Assembly (NCBI GenBank): GCA_018268835.1
Contig: JAFDVU010000021.1
Coordinates: 1 to 56,208 of the forward strand
Source of the DNA: Acidobacteriota bacterium
Lineage (GTDB): Bacteria; Acidobacteriota; Terriglobia; Bryobacterales; Bryobacteraceae
Length of the DNA stretch: 56,208 nucleotides
Reading direction: 5' to 3'
Positions within the stretch are counted from its first letter, which is position 1. Each line of letters opens with the position of its first letter. Below, one piece after another: positions 55,533 to 56,208 of this stretch. The position numbers were made by a program, and so were the translations under genes. The notes below the pieces were generated by a model, which was not told the DNA's origin, searched no databases, and was given only the letters and a program-made list of their open reading frames with translations.

Positions 55533-56208
55533 GGGCCGTCCCGTTGCGCTCGAACACTTCCGGATCCAGCGTGGCGAAGAATTCCTCGTGCAGCGCGCCC
55601 ACCGCGCGCGCCAGGTCCGCCTCCGCCACCACGAAGCTGATGTTGAGCAGCGACGCCCCCTGGCTGATCATCCGGATGTTGATGCCATCCAGCGCGTTGA
55701 ACACCCGCCGCGCCACGCCCGGCGTGTGCCGGATGTTCTCGCCCACCAGGCAGACAATCACGCTGTCGTGCTCCACCGTGACCTCGGCGAACTGCCGCAG
55801 TTCCGCCAGGATAGAATCGATGTTGGACGTGTTGTCGATGGTCAGCGACACGCTCACCTCGCTCGTCGCCACCATGTCCACCGGCGTCTCGCAGCGGTCG
55901 AACACCTCGAAGATGCGGTGCAGGAAGCCGTGCGCCATCAGCATGCGCGTGGAGTGAATGTTCACCGTGGTGATGCGGCGCTTGCAGGCGATCGACTTCA
56001 CCACGTTCTCGCACGGCACGAAATTCGCCGTGATGCGCGTGCCCGGCACTTCCGGCCGCCGCGAGTTCAGGATCAGCACCGGAATATTTTTCTCGATAGC
56101 CGGAACCACCGTCGCCGGATGCAGCACCTTGGCGCCGAAGTACGCCAGTTCCGCCGCCTCGGCGAAGGAGATGGTCTTCACGCGATGCCCGCCCGGCAGG
56201 ATCGTCGG
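55525..56208 (-). CDS. lysC: aspartate kinase, C-terminal part (5' end outside window)
   Basis: The last 228 residues of aspartate kinase, the entry enzyme of the pathway. It begins in the end of the kinase domain (TISFAEAAELAYFGAKVLHP) and continues through two ACT regulatory domains (TVNIHSTRMLMAHGFLHRIF, then DGINIRMISQGASLLNISFV) that normally sense lysine or threonine. The N-terminal catalytic half lies beyond the window. First of the four lysine genes. Confidence 0.95.
   Translation of the reverse strand, partial: PTILPGGHRVKTISFAEAAELAYFGAKVLHPATVVPAIEKNIPVLILNSRRPEVPGTRITANFVPCENVVKSIACKRRITTVNIHSTRMLMAHGFLHRIFEVFDRCETPVDMVATSEVSVSLTIDNTSNIDSILAELRQFAEVTVEHDSVIVCLVGENIRHTPGVARRVFNALDGINIRMISQGASLLNISFVVAEADLARAVGALHEEFFATLDPEVFERNGTAHA

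Overview
The window is about 56 kb of GC-rich, densely packed bacterial chromosome carrying some 55 protein genes. No rRNA, tRNA, CRISPR array, insertion sequence or phage gene was recognised, and no gene-free stretch exceeds about 180 bases. The gene content suggests a Gram-negative soil-type acidobacterium, most likely the Solibacter/Bryobacter branch (order Bryobacterales). This is inferred from gene style: a large TonB-dependent receptor with an N-terminal carboxypeptidase-regulatory-like domain, a single-chain LptF-LptG permease, a multihaem cytochrome c554-type protein, an HpnI-like hopanoid glycosyltransferase, PD40/TPR secreted proteins and a homodimeric E1 pyruvate dehydrogenase. It was not tested against a database.

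Layout. 1-1516 (minus): partial TlpA-like thioredoxin lipoprotein, an HExxH zincin-like protein and a small hypothetical protein. 1552-6138: zinc alcohol dehydrogenase, aceE, a LysW-like zinc-ribbon protein with an acidic tail, and a small secreted regulatory-like-domain protein. 6286-9956 (minus): site-2 protease, GT2 glycosyltransferase, short GT4 glycosyltransferase and prepilin peptidase in one tight cluster, preceded by an HU gene with its own promoter. 10014-11689: flavin reductase and kbl. 11763-12405: hicAB toxin-antitoxin. 12463-18236 (minus): two exported TldD/TldE-like proteins and a fused LptFG permease. 18293-23923: NarL-type regulator, secreted protein, an ECF sigma / anti-sigma / secreted protein operon with terminator, PAS-LuxR regulator and a nucleoside deaminase. 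23920-29963: PD40-TPR protein with a haem site, Tat-exported Gfo/Idh/MocA oxidoreductase, octahaem cytochrome c and an exported O-methyltransferase. 30120-33098: S9 peptidase, then an orphan DUF433 antitoxin with the broken start of its PIN-like toxin.

33202-38594 is a housekeeping block in one direction: acylphosphatase, apt, ispE, prs, rplY, pth, rpsF, rpsR, rplI, ending at a strong terminator. 38677-40901 is a MarR regulator coupled to a ClC chloride channel, with a perfect palindrome at the start codon. 40974-47754: DODA-type dioxygenase, M20 peptidase, propionyl-CoA carboxylase beta chain, hpnI-like glycosyltransferase and selB. 47838-56208 (minus): TonB-dependent receptor, then lysC-dapB-dapA-dapD (lysine and diaminopimelate synthesis by the succinylase route), continuing into a single-domain response regulator and an alpha/beta hydrolase.

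Three patterns run across the window. Several genes without a Shine-Dalgarno site have a TANNNT hexamer exactly 6 bases before the start codon, which suggests leaderless transcription. A GTCGGCC-rich palindromic repeat sits at three convergent gene ends and supplies stop codons at two of them. Many adjacent genes overlap by 4 bases (ATGA). The most unusual functional module is the exported TldD/TldE-like pair, one member with all three zinc ligands and one with none, placed just upstream of the LPS-export permease.
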